From Methanobacterium_D oryzae (GTDB lineage: Archaea > Methanobacteriota > Methanobacteria > Methanobacteriales > Methanobacteriaceae), in NCBI RefSeq assembly GCF_050433505.1, contig NZ_JBNPXC010000001.1, forward strand, positions 1,273,085 to 1,337,084: DNA of 64,000 nucleotides. Direction: 5' to 3'. The notes below the pieces were generated by a model. It made no database searches and was not told where the DNA came from. It was given only the letters and a program-made list of their open reading frames with translations. The stretch's first letter is position 1. Every line of letters begins with the position of its first letter. Below, one piece after another: positions 44,023-53,406 of this stretch. The translations under genes were made by a program, and so were the position numbers.

Positions 44023-45147
44023 ATGAAATTTGCATGGATCATGGCAGAAGGCACGAATTGGGATAATAAAAAAGGTATTATCACTACAGCACTAGAATCA
44101 GGAATGGAAACAGTAGTAGACTTTGAAAATATCCCTGAAATTATGAAATTAGGCAATATTAGAATTGTCTCAGACAGTGATGAATCAGATATAATTCTTG
44201 TAGGAAGAAATGGTGAAGGTGACGGTACTCTTAAAATTCCAGAAAATTTATCAGAATCAAAGGATTTAGCAGCAATAACTGGATTTAAAAGAAAAGGGAA
44301 ACAAATCGCATCATATATTGAAATTACAAGTAAAAAACATGAAGAACTTGCAAGAGAAGTTGGAAGAATTGCTGATTATGTGATTCTCGTTGGAAGCGAC
44401 TGGAAAATTATTCCATTAGAGAACATTATAGCGGACTTGCAAAAAGAAGATGTTAAATTAATCGCAGCAGTTCCAGATTATGAAGAAGCAAAACTTGCTC
44501 TTGAAACATTAGAGCATGGTACTGACGGTATATTGCTTTATACTTCAGATATTAACCAGATTAAAAAAATAGCGGCTTTAATAGAAAAAATAGAATCTGA
44601 AAACTATGAACTGAAACCGGCAACAGTAACTCAAATAAAGCCTGTAGGATCAGGAGATAGAGTTTGTATAGACACTTGTTCAATGATGAAAGTAGGTGAA
44701 GGAATGCTTATTGGATCATACTCCAAAGGTCTCTTCCTAGTTCATAGCGAATCTCTTGAAAGTGAATACGTAGCTTCCCGCCCATTTAGAGTAAATGCAG
44801 GACCTGTTCATGCATATGTAATGACTCCAAATAACAAAACTAAATATCTTTCTGAAATTGAAACAGGAGATGAAATTTTAACTGTAGATAAAGAAGGTAA
44901 CACCAAAACTACAGTTGTAGGAAGAGTTAAAATTGAAAAAAGACCGCTTATGCTTATAGAAGCAGGATATGAAAATGTTAAAATAAAGACATTACTTCAA
45001 AACGCGGAAACTATACGGCTTGTGGGAGAAGATGGAAATCCAATTTCAGTTGCAGACCTTAAAGTCGGCGATAAAGTAATGATTTATCTTGATAAAGGAG
45101 CAAGACATTTTGGAATGTCTATTGAAGAGAGTATAATCGAAAAATAA
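44023..45147 (+). CDS. aroB': 3-dehydroquinate synthase II
   Basis: NAD-dependent deamination and cyclisation of the heptulosonate to 3-dehydroquinate, the step after aroA'. The 374-aa protein starts MKFAWIMAEGTNWDNKK and has SYSKGLFLVHSESLESEYVA and NAGPVHAYVMTPNNKT, all typical of the archaeal enzyme, unrelated to bacterial AroB. It forms a pair with aroA' and ends in a hairpin terminator, so the operon is methyltransferase, aroA', aroB'. Confidence 0.96.
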   Translation: MKFAWIMAEGTNWDNKKGIITTALESGMETVVDFENIPEIMKLGNIRIVSDSDESDIILVGRNGEGDGTLKIPENLSESKDLAAITGFKRKGKQIASYIEITSKKHEELAREVGRIADYVILVGSDWKIIPLENIIADLQKEDVKLIAAVPDYEEAKLALETLEHGTDGILLYTSDINQIKKIAALIEKIESENYELKPATVTQIKPVGSGDRVCIDTCSMMKVGEGMLIGSYSKGLFLVHSESLESEYVASRPFRVNAGPVHAYVMTPNNKTKYLSEIETGDEILTVDKEGNTKTTVVGRVKIEKRPLMLIEAGYENVKIKTLLQNAETIRLVGEDGNPISVADLKVGDKVMIYLDKGARHFGMSIEESIIEK

Positions 45148-45180
45148 TAAAATTCGATTATTATTTATTTTTCTTTTTAT
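45133..45180 (+). terminator. Strong hairpin terminator after aroB'
   Basis: ATAATCGAA (45133-45141) pairs perfectly with TTCGATTAT (45153-45161), spanning the stop codon, then continues into a T-rich tail to 45179. This is one of the clearest intrinsic-type ends in the window. Confidence 0.7.
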
Positions 45181-45329
45181 AAAAATTATTCATAAAGTTA
45201 TAAAATATATAAAATTTAGTTAATTCCCGTAATTTTTAGTGAATTAATGCTTTTCCAGATATCTTTAATTATTAAATATCTTATATATTTTAAGGACTTA
45301 AATGTATTAAAATAGAGAAAGGGGATAAA

Positions 45330-46277
45330 ATGTCAGAATATGAAGTTAAGATAATAGATCCAGAAGAAAGACAAGCATTATCTGACGAACTGGCAGAAAA
45401 AGTAAGATATGAACTTAAAGCAAACATTCACGGAGCATGTGTAAAACTTCTAACAGATAATAAAGACTTTAAAAATGAATGGGAAGACAATTTTAAATTT
45501 ATGAACGAAGACATTAGGCCTCATTCAAAAATATTTGCCATAGAAGATAGTGGAAGTCTAGAAGTAATGTATGATCCTATTGGGAAAGTATCTATATTAA
45601 AGAACCTTGATTATTATGGATGGGTAAAAAGTATTGCACTTGCAACAATCTCTGATTTTTTTGAAGATTACCACTCAATACATAGAAGATATTCAGTTCA
45701 TGGGTCTGCCGTTGATTATATGGGACATGCAATAGCAATAATAGGACCACCTGGAACTGGAAAAACAACTTTAACATATGGATTACTTCAAGAAAAAGAA
45801 TTTAACTACATTTCAGACGACTGGTTCTTTGTAAGATTATTTAGCAATGCAACGGTATTATATTCATCAGAAAAGAATTCATATATTCGGGATGATATTG
45901 CAGATGTCTGGAAATCCTATGCCGATGAAATAAGCCGTGTTAAACTTGATGTAAAGGGAAGAGGCATTGCTGATGTGAATTCTTTATTTGAAGGTCGTAT
46001 TAGAGAGAGTTCAACCCTTATAAATGTAGTTCTTTTAGAGCGAAACAAAGATAATCCTCCATTTAGAAAGGTAGATACTGAAGAAGCCTTAGAATATATG
46101 TTAGAGACAGATTTTTGTAATCCTCATCAATTAATACGTAATGAAAGAAAATTAAATCTTAGAAAAAATTTTTTTAGAGACTTGTTTTCTAAACAAGATG
46201 TTTATATATTAAATACAGTTGAAACGCCCCAGGAAAGTCTAAATAGAATTAAAAATCTCGCAAAGGTGTGTTTATGA
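45330..46277 (+). CDS. HPr-kinase-like P-loop protein, 315 aa
   Basis: A P-loop (GPPGTGKTTLTYGLL, from about residue 139) sits after a HGSAVDYMGHAIAII segment and before a YISDDWFFV motif, the order seen in HPr kinase/phosphorylase-type domains, where HGxxV precedes the Walker A and a DD pair follows. No PTS HPr protein is expected in a methanogen, so the target is unknown. The N-terminal 120 residues are helical and Glu/Lys rich. ATG follows AAAGGGGATAAA. Its stop overlaps the next ATG by four bases, coupling it to the RNA phosphodiesterase. Confidence 0.75.
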   Translation: MSEYEVKIIDPEERQALSDELAEKVRYELKANIHGACVKLLTDNKDFKNEWEDNFKFMNEDIRPHSKIFAIEDSGSLEVMYDPIGKVSILKNLDYYGWVKSIALATISDFFEDYHSIHRRYSVHGSAVDYMGHAIAIIGPPGTGKTTLTYGLLQEKEFNYISDDWFFVRLFSNATVLYSSEKNSYIRDDIADVWKSYADEISRVKLDVKGRGIADVNSLFEGRIRESSTLINVVLLERNKDNPPFRKVDTEEALEYMLETDFCNPHQLIRNERKLNLRKNFFRDLFSKQDVYILNTVETPQESLNRIKNLAKVCL

Positions 46278-46825
46278 GAGTATTTTTAGCGATAGAAATA
46301 GATGAAAAACTTTTAGATAAAATAGATGATGTACAAAAACAGTTTGCAGAATGTGAAGCTCCTGTAAAATATGTTGAAACTGAAAATTTACACTGTACTC
46401 TCAAATTTTTCGGTGAAATAGACGAAGATAAAGTTAATGATATCATAGAAGTTATAGGAAACAAAATAGAAAATCATGAACCATTTAAAATTAATATTAA
46501 AAAATCAGGAGTATTTCCAAATGAAAGATATATCAGAGTTCTCTGGCTTGGAATGGAAGATGTTGAACCATTTTCAAACCTACAAAAAGACTTAGATGAA
46601 GAATTTGTGAAAATGGGTTTTAAAAAAGAGAGAAGTTACGTTCCTCACCTCACTATAGGGCGAGTTAAAGGAGCAAAAAACAAAGCAGAACTTTTATCAA
46701 AACTTAAAGATTTAGGCAATATAGAAATCGGAGAAATGGATATAAATAAAATTGTTCTTAAAAAGAGTGAACTTACGCCTTCTGGACCTATTTATACTAC
46801 ATTAAAAGAATTTGATTTAAAATAA
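46274..46825 (+). CDS. thpR: RNA 2',3'-cyclic phosphodiesterase
   Basis: 2H phosphoesterase (LigT family), with the paired HxTx motifs LHCTLKFFGEID and HLTIGRVKG. It opens 2',3'-cyclic ends and in archaea may act on tRNA splicing products. The ATG at 46274 (183 aa) follows AAAGGTG and overlaps the previous stop (ATGA). It lies directly ahead of the CCA-adding enzyme, so both neighbours act on RNA ends. Confidence 0.94.
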   Translation: MRVFLAIEIDEKLLDKIDDVQKQFAECEAPVKYVETENLHCTLKFFGEIDEDKVNDIIEVIGNKIENHEPFKINIKKSGVFPNERYIRVLWLGMEDVEPFSNLQKDLDEEFVKMGFKKERSYVPHLTIGRVKGAKNKAELLSKLKDLGNIEIGEMDINKIVLKKSELTPSGPIYTTLKEFDLK

Positions 46826-46877
46826 ATACTATAAATTTAAATTTAATTTAATTATACTATTAATTAGGTGAATTATT

Positions 46878-48263
46878 TTGGAAAATATAAATTTTGATAA
46901 TGTATTAAATATTATAAAACCTTCTAAAGAAGAAGAAGAAAGAGTAAAATCATTATCAAATAAATTAATAAGTATCATAAACGAAATAGCTGCTCTGAAT
47001 AATATTAATGCTGAATCAGTGCTTGTTGGTTCTGTAGCTAAAAATACATGGCTTCATGGTAAGGCAGACATTGATATATTCATGAAATTTCCATTAGATA
47101 TGGATGAAGGAGATCTTAAAGAATATGGACTTTTTTTAGGTATTGAATGCATTAAAAAAATGGATGGAAAACATGAATTGCGATATGCCTCTCATCCATA
47201 TGTTACTGGATTTATAAATGGATTTGATGTTGATTTTGTGCCTTGTTACATTATACAAAGTGCTGAAGAACTTAAATCTGCAGTTGATAGAACTATTTTA
47301 CATACAGAATATGTAAAGAAGAATTTAAAGCCAGAGCAGAGAAATGAAGTTTTATTACTTAAAAAATTCATGGAATCAATCCACACATATGGCGCAGAAT
47401 TTAAAGTAGGAGGATTTTCAGGATACCTCTGCGAACTATTAATAATTAATTATGGCAAATTTATAGATGTTTTAGAAGCTGCAAGTGAAAAATGGAGTCC
47501 TAAAATTATTATAGACACTGAAAAATATGGAACTCAAGATCGATTTGAGGAACCAATGGTTGCTATTGACCCTACAGATAAAAATAGAAATGTTGCAGCT
47601 GCTTTAACATTACAAAAAATATCTGAATTTATAATTGCTTCAAGAAATTTCTTAGATGATCCTAAAGAAGATTATTTCTTTGATAAGCAATTAAACATTG
47701 ATTTAAATGATATTAAAGAAGAATTTAAAGAAAGGAAAACAAAAACTATATTAATTAAGTTTAAACCTCCCGAAGTTCCGGCTGACGCTCTTTATCCTCA
47801 AATTAAAAAAACTGAAAATTCATTGAGGGGAGTTTTAGAAAGGGAAGATTTTAAGGTCTTTAATACAGATTCGTGGACTGATGAAAAGAATAATGTAATT
47901 ATTTTACTTGAAATGGAAACATGGACACTTCCGCGAGTTAAAAAGAATCTTGGCCCTTTTATATGGTCAAGAAACCATCAAGAAAGATTTGTATCTAAAT
48001 ATGGAAATAAATCATATGTAGAAGGAAATAGATGGCTTGCAGAGATTGAAAGAAAACATAAAGATGCTGAACCATTTATTAAAGATATTTTAATAGAAAA
48101 TAAAATTGGTTTACTTAGATTTGGGAAACATATAAAAAAAGAAATATTAAAAGAGCATCAAATAATAGATATTTTAGAATTTTTAGAGTTATCTGAGTGT
48201 AATAAAGATATGCTGCTATTTTTCTATGAATATTTAAATAAAAATGTATATTTAAGTCGTTAG
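46878..48263 (+). CDS. cca: CCA-adding enzyme (archaeal class I tRNA nucleotidyltransferase)
   Basis: Adds or repairs the 3' CCA of tRNAs. The catalytic nucleotidyltransferase motif is VLVGSVAKNTWLHGKADID (the GS and DxD pair), and GFINGFDVDFVPCY carries the third carboxylate. The rest is the archaeal class I neck-body-tail architecture. The start is TTG at 46878 after GGTGAATTATT, and the protein has normal length (461 aa). It is 52 bp downstream of thpR. Confidence 0.95.
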   Translation: MENINFDNVLNIIKPSKEEEERVKSLSNKLISIINEIAALNNINAESVLVGSVAKNTWLHGKADIDIFMKFPLDMDEGDLKEYGLFLGIECIKKMDGKHELRYASHPYVTGFINGFDVDFVPCYIIQSAEELKSAVDRTILHTEYVKKNLKPEQRNEVLLLKKFMESIHTYGAEFKVGGFSGYLCELLIINYGKFIDVLEAASEKWSPKIIIDTEKYGTQDRFEEPMVAIDPTDKNRNVAAALTLQKISEFIIASRNFLDDPKEDYFFDKQLNIDLNDIKEEFKERKTKTILIKFKPPEVPADALYPQIKKTENSLRGVLEREDFKVFNTDSWTDEKNNVIILLEMETWTLPRVKKNLGPFIWSRNHQERFVSKYGNKSYVEGNRWLAEIERKHKDAEPFIKDILIENKIGLLRFGKHIKKEILKEHQIIDILEFLELSECNKDMLLFFYEYLNKNVYLSR

Positions 48264-48269
48264 GAATTT

Positions 48270-48443
48270 TTAAAAATAAGTTTTTATAAAGGATATAACA
48301 ATTAAAATTCCTAATACAAGTAATATTGAAAGAGGTAATCTGGAGTAATGCTTAGGACCATTCCTTTGCATATAAAAAAGTAAAATACTTCCAATTATAA
48401 AAATGATCCCACAAATTAACTTAAATAAGTGATCTAAATCCAT
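48270..48443 (-). CDS. Small membrane protein, 57 aa
   Basis: Two hydrophobic segments (LFKLICGIIFIIGSILLFYM and LPLSILLVLGILIVISFI) with a basic loop between them (QRNGPKHYSR). The Met at 48443 is the best start; an in-frame TTG at 48458 precedes it, but lacks a binding site. It shares no recognised family. It converges with the CCA gene and precedes priS, possibly read from the same transcript as the primase genes. Confidence 0.6.
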   Translation of the reverse strand: MDLDHLFKLICGIIFIIGSILLFYMQRNGPKHYSRLPLSILLVLGILIVISFIKTYF

Positions 48444-48491
48444 AATAACTCTTATCAAATATATAATATAAATAATTTTAGCAGTTAATTC

Positions 48492-49463
48492 CTATTCTTT
48501 CCTTTCATACACAAATTTAGGAACAGCTTCTTTAAATGGATCAAATGTTTCAATATTTTTAACTTCCGTACATCTCATGCTTACTTTTGAATGCAGCGAT
48601 GAAGGAAGTCTAAGAATCCTTTTAAGGTCAATTGAAACTTTGGCATCAACCAAACTCATATTTAAAGTTGATATGCCTTTGATTACTTTTTTATATCGTA
48701 TTGGGCCAATATTAGTCTTAAATAAACCCCATTCGTTTCTAGCTAAAAGATTTCTATTAATTAAAACATCTTTTAATAGCTTCCCATTAACATCATCAAG
48801 TTTTGAATCCTCAGTTAAATGTAAAATTGCATATTTAACTCTATCAGTGAAAACCTTAGGATAACCAAATGGAATAGAGAAATGCTCAAGATTATAGACT
48901 CCATCGTCATCATCATATTTATCTTTAGGTAAATCGGCTCCTACAACATATTTTAAAACTTGAGAACGTACATCATTATCCATTTCCATTATGGATTCAT
49001 CAAGAACCCTTACATGGTATCCTCTACCAGAATAAATCAAATGAATATTTTTTAAGCCTAAATCATCTTTTAATGTATCAATAATACTGGCGACAATTTC
49101 TTTAGCTTCATTTAAGCATATCTCACAAACATTTTCACATCCACATGTTCTTATAGGAATGTCTTTAGCATCCACATCAAAAACTAACTCTGATTTTAAC
49201 CAACCATCTCTTCTACGTGGTTTTTCATAGAATGCTACTGAGCAATATGCTGCAAAAGGAGTTTTAGATCTTAAAAAACGCTTTAGATAATCAGGAGTAT
49301 TAAATACTTTATATCGATCATTGGGTCCATTTCCAAAGTGATCAAATCCAAATTCACGATTTTCTATGTTATCAACTATAAAAGCAGGAACTTGCTTAAT
49401 GTCCCATTCTTCCTTGTAATAGATTCTACGTTCCTCAAGATTTGCTTGTTTAAAGAGTTCCAT
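48492..49463 (-). CDS. priS: DNA primase small (catalytic) subunit PriS
   Basis: Catalytic subunit of archaeal-eukaryotic primase. The DxD catalytic pair is in LVFDVDAKDIP, the nucleotide pocket in IYSGRGYHVRV, and the zinc-binding cysteines in CGCENVCEIC. At 323 aa it has the usual length. It lies 20 bp downstream of priL on the same strand, so the primase is made from one mRNA. ATG is preceded by GGTCAAATTAT. Confidence 0.96.
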   Translation of the reverse strand: MELFKQANLEERRIYYKEEWDIKQVPAFIVDNIENREFGFDHFGNGPNDRYKVFNTPDYLKRFLRSKTPFAAYCSVAFYEKPRRRDGWLKSELVFDVDAKDIPIRTCGCENVCEICLNEAKEIVASIIDTLKDDLGLKNIHLIYSGRGYHVRVLDESIMEMDNDVRSQVLKYVVGADLPKDKYDDDDGVYNLEHFSIPFGYPKVFTDRVKYAILHLTEDSKLDDVNGKLLKDVLINRNLLARNEWGLFKTNIGPIRYKKVIKGISTLNMSLVDAKVSIDLKRILRLPSSLHSKVSMRCTEVKNIETFDPFKEAVPKFVYERKE

Positions 49464-49483
49464 ATAATTTGACCTAATTTTAA

Positions 49484-50791
49484 TTATTCAGACTTATTTT
49501 GCCACACTTTTCGTGTATAATAAGATAATGGATTTCCTATTGATTTACATGTTTTATCAGGCTTACATAAACTAGGCATATTCATTTTTACCTTTTCACA
49601 GCTCATTGGAGTGTACCATGTAGTTTCTCCTTCATGTTGAAGACTTAATTCATCATGCATTCCAAAACCAAGCTTTGCATTAATATTAACCTTTTCCTGT
49701 GGTTGATCATCAAAAAGAGGAGGACTACATCTATCTGCAGCATCATGAATCATTGGTAAAATCTCATTTTTAGTAATATTTAGGTCTGCATCAATATCAG
49801 ATACCTTTAGAGTGGTATTTCCTCTAAAAACAGAGGGATATAATCTTGCATAAGATAAAAATGGTGTTAAAAATAGAACTATTACTTCGTTCCTTCCACC
49901 GGATTTAATGCCTTCTAAAGCCAGTTTAATGCATGGGGGGAATAATTCAACATTTAGAGGTGAAGCTTTAACATCTCCACCACCAGAACCTCTCCCATAA
50001 TAGCGTATCTCTTTAGATAACACTTCAGAAACTTTTTCAGCAATTTTTAATAATATTGGGTTGGGCTCTACAATATTTGACCTTTCATGAACACTTTTTA
50101 TATAATTTTCAGTGTTCTGCATAATCATTTTAATTATAATAAGCTCTTTAACTCTGTTTCCAATAAACAGATTATACATTTTCTCGGGCTGTCTATGTTT
50201 TATTTTATCTCCAAAGTATTCTATAAAATCTTCAAGGTCTAATATTATATTTCCATCCTTTAAAACTAAATCTTGCATGTTTATTTTCTTTGAACTTATA
50301 AGATCAGCAAGTTGCATCCATTTAATCTTATCTTGAACAATAAGATTGTTCATTATTCGCCGAGTTATATCTACTCTTTCGCTTTTTAACAATTCTTCAA
50401 GCCTGTTTTCAATTAGATGTCCTTGTAATTCTGATATGGCGCGGCTTTCCCTGGAATTAGGGCCAAATTTTACTCCAATAGCCTGACATAAAATGTAAAA
50501 TGCTATTACATCAAATTTTGAGATTTGGGGATGAAAAAGGAATGCATATTTTTTATGTTTATATTCTGGATCGCTTTTTCTTTCAACATACCATTCTACT
50601 CTTTTAATAACAATATCAGCGTAATTTTTAGGTATATAATCATCATCTGACGTTTCTTGAGCATTAGTAGAATAAACTGAATTTATTATTTCATCATTTT
50701 CATCAAATATCCTTTCTAAATCTAATCCTTCTTTCCTGACTATTTGTTTTCCTTCATCAGATAAAGGATTTATAAAGGACATTGGTATCAT
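49484..50791 (-). CDS. priL: DNA primase large subunit PriL
   Basis: Regulatory subunit with the [4Fe-4S] domain needed for primer initiation. The C-terminal cysteines are visible in FPPCIKLALEG, MSCEKVKMNM, and LCKPDKTCKSIGNPLSYY. The N-terminal part is helical, matching archaeal PriL. ATG appears twice (residues 1 and 4); the start is not decisive. It is 20 bp ahead of priS and stands divergently to metG. Confidence 0.95.
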   Translation of the reverse strand: MIPMSFINPLSDEGKQIVRKEGLDLERIFDENDEIINSVYSTNAQETSDDDYIPKNYADIVIKRVEWYVERKSDPEYKHKKYAFLFHPQISKFDVIAFYILCQAIGVKFGPNSRESRAISELQGHLIENRLEELLKSERVDITRRIMNNLIVQDKIKWMQLADLISSKKINMQDLVLKDGNIILDLEDFIEYFGDKIKHRQPEKMYNLFIGNRVKELIIIKMIMQNTENYIKSVHERSNIVEPNPILLKIAEKVSEVLSKEIRYYGRGSGGGDVKASPLNVELFPPCIKLALEGIKSGGRNEVIVLFLTPFLSYARLYPSVFRGNTTLKVSDIDADLNITKNEILPMIHDAADRCSPPLFDDQPQEKVNINAKLGFGMHDELSLQHEGETTWYTPMSCEKVKMNMPSLCKPDKTCKSIGNPLSYYTRKVWQNKSE

Positions 50792-51379
50792 ACGATTAAT
50801 GCTTTCTGATTCTTCTCATTATAAATAGTTACTGTATAGATGTCTTGAAGTAATATAAATATAATAATATAAGTACTCATGTACAAAAATATGTGAAAAT
50901 GACACAGATTAAAAATAAATATTTTAAAGGGTTAAATTAATAAAATAAATCTAATAGGGCCTAATTTTAAATATTATAAAAAAAGAAAATAATATATATT
51001 TAAATTTAGAAATTCTATATATGGCTTAAGTGTGGAATAACACTTTTTAAAACGATTTAAACCTTTCATGACTTAAATCATCGAATTTAAGATTATATGG
51101 CCTTTTAAATTTAAATCACAATTTTAAAAATTTAAATGATTTTAAAGCTTATTTAATCTTGTTATAGCTTAAATCTTTCAATTTCAATGTTATTAGAATC
51201 CTTGTAATTTAAATATTATAAAAGGAAAAGTAATATATATTTTTAAATTTAAAATCTATTATAGCTTAAAAATTATTTCATGGTTTTAAAGGCTATTTGA
51301 ATCTTATTATAATTTAAATCATTGAATTTTAAGGTCATTAGGAGCCTTATAATTCATCTTTTAGTAAGGAGGAATTGAC
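50792..51379. other. Divergent intergenic region before metG, 588 bp
   Basis: A/T-rich DNA between priL (minus) and metG (plus). It contains imperfect repeats (listed separately) and TATA-like runs such as AATATATATTTAAA, but no coding frame. This is an unusually long spacer for the region. Confidence 0.55.
50941..51355 (+). repeat. Imperfect direct repeats between priL and metG
   Basis: A segment starting AAATATTATAAAA and running through ATATATAT to AAATTTA occurs at 50969-51010 and again at 51211-51255, 242 bp apart. A second element with TAAATC, AATTT and a CCTT(G/T)TAA box occurs at 51074, 51170 and 51315 (starts of TAAATC), with faint traces at 50948. Spacing is irregular (96 and 145 bp), so it is not a regular tandem array. 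It could be degenerated duplication or protein-binding sites. Confidence 0.5.
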
Positions 51380-53365
51380 TTGAGTAAAGTATTTATTACC
51401 TGTGCACTGCCTTATGCAAACGGTCCATGTCACCTGGGGCATTTAAGATCAACTTATATTCCTGCAGACATCTATGCTCGATATAATAGGATGAATGATG
51501 TTGATGTGCTCTTTGTTTGTGCAACCGACGAGCATGGAACACCTATTGCTGTTAGGGCAGAACAAATTGGGAAATCTCCCAAGGAAATAGCAGATAAATT
51601 TCATAAAATGATTAAACATGACCTTGATTCATGTAATATTTCATTTGACTATTTTTCAAGAACTACTGATGATCTTCATTATGAAATTGCCCAGAATTTC
51701 TTTTTAAAACTTTATGAAAAGGGTTATATTTATGAAAAAGTAATTCAACAGCCTTATTGTGATGAATGTAAACGATTTCTACCAGATAGGTATGTAGAAG
51801 GAATATGTCCTCATTGTAAAGGAGAAGGAGCAAGGGGAGATCATTGTGAAACTTGCGGAAGGCATTTAGACCCTATACAACTTGAAGAACCAACATGCCT
51901 TATCTGTAGTTCTACTCCAGAAATTAAAGAATCAAAGCAGTATTTCTTTAAGTTAAGTCATTTTGAAAGTGCCTTAAAAGACTGGATAAATGGAAATGAA
52001 GAATTACCTCCAAATGTTAAAAACTATGCACTACAATGGCTCAAAGAAGGATTAAAAGACTGGATTCTTACAAGAGATATGGAATGGGGAATACCCGTCC
52101 CACTTGAAGATGCAGAAGGTAAAATAATTTATGTATGGGGAGAAGCATTCCTTGGTTACATTTCATCTGCTGCACAATGGAGCATGAAAGAAAATAAACC
52201 ATGGAAAGACTATTGGAACGATAAAACCATTCACTTTATAGGAAAAGACATTATATATCACCATTCAATATTTTGGCCAGCATTACTTACAGGATACGGA
52301 TGTAAACTCCCAACAAATATTGTAGCTGGAGAATATCTGTCTCTTGAAGGGCGAAAAATGTCTACAAGTAAAAATTGGGTTATATGGGCATCAGAATTTC
52401 TTGAAAAATTTGAATCAGATATTTTAAGATATTATCTTGTTATAAATGCTCCCCTTAACCGTGACACTGATTTTTCATGGGATGACTTCCAGCGCAGAGT
52501 AAACGATGAACTTGCAGATGTATTAGGAAACTTTTTACACAGAACATTTACATTTACTAATCGATTCTTTGATGGAAAAATACCAGAACCTAAAGAAATG
52601 GATGAATACGACGAAGAATTTAAAGAGAGAATTCTTAACATTCCTAATGTAGTTTACGAGAAGATTGAAAAATTTAAGTTTAGAGAGGGGCTTATTGAAA
52701 TAATACGTCTTGCAAAGTTCGGAAATAAATATTTCAATGATAAAGAGCCGTGGAAAGCAGTAAAAGAGAATCCAAAAGAAGCAGCTAATTGTTTGTATTT
52801 ATGTAATCAACTTGCAAAGACTTTAGCAGTGATTTTAACTCCATATATTCCAGTTAAAGCCCCTCAAATAATGGAAATTATGAATTTAGATGACTTTGAA
52901 ACTTCTAAATGGGAAAATGCAAGTGAATTTATTCCAGCAGGTCACAAGATAGGTGAACCTATACCATTATTTTCAAAAATTGATGATAGTGTAATTGAAA
53001 AAGAAAAAGAAGTACTTTATGAAAATTTAAAGGAAGAGGTAACTATGAAAGATATTATAAGTATAGATGATTTTGCAAAAATTGACTTAAGAATAGGTAA
53101 AGTAATTGGCGCAGAACGTGTTGAAGGTTCTGAAAACTTATTAAAATTAATGGTTGATGTAAGCGAGAAAAAATTGCAGATCGTTGCAGGACTTGCTAAA
53201 AAATATTCTCCAGAAGAAATAAAAGATAAAAAAGTTGTTGTTTTAGCAAACTTAAAGCCTGCAAAACTCTTTGGAATCAAATCTGAAGGTATGATTCTGG
53301 CAACTTCTGATAATTTAAGTGTTTTATCTGCAGAAGATGCTGTTGTAGGTGAAAAAATTAAATAA
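51380..53365 (+). CDS. metG: Methionyl-tRNA synthetase with C-terminal tRNA-binding domain
   Basis: Class I synthetase of 661 aa. It has ALPYANGPCHLGH (HIGH motif), zinc knuckles CDECKRFLPD and CPHCKG plus CETCGRH and CLIC, and KMSTS in GRKMSTSKNW. From about residue 555 comes the OB-fold tRNA-binding domain (FAKIDLRIGKVIGAERVEG). The start is TTG at 51380 after AAGGAGGAATTGAC. It is followed after 41 bp by the DUF530 gene on the same strand. Confidence 0.97.
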   Translation: MSKVFITCALPYANGPCHLGHLRSTYIPADIYARYNRMNDVDVLFVCATDEHGTPIAVRAEQIGKSPKEIADKFHKMIKHDLDSCNISFDYFSRTTDDLHYEIAQNFFLKLYEKGYIYEKVIQQPYCDECKRFLPDRYVEGICPHCKGEGARGDHCETCGRHLDPIQLEEPTCLICSSTPEIKESKQYFFKLSHFESALKDWINGNEELPPNVKNYALQWLKEGLKDWILTRDMEWGIPVPLEDAEGKIIYVWGEAFLGYISSAAQWSMKENKPWKDYWNDKTIHFIGKDIIYHHSIFWPALLTGYGCKLPTNIVAGEYLSLEGRKMSTSKNWVIWASEFLEKFESDILRYYLVINAPLNRDTDFSWDDFQRRVNDELADVLGNFLHRTFTFTNRFFDGKIPEPKEMDEYDEEFKERILNIPNVVYEKIEKFKFREGLIEIIRLAKFGNKYFNDKEPWKAVKENPKEAANCLYLCNQLAKTLAVILTPYIPVKAPQIMEIMNLDDFETSKWENASEFIPAGHKIGEPIPLFSKIDDSVIEKEKEVLYENLKEEVTMKDIISIDDFAKIDLRIGKVIGAERVEGSENLLKLMVDVSEKKLQIVAGLAKKYSPEEIKDKKVVVLANLKPAKLFGIKSEGMILATSDNLSVLSAEDAVVGEKIK

Positions 53366-53406
53366 TCCATTAAATGTATTTTATCAAGTAAATCCGGGAA
53401 AATAGA

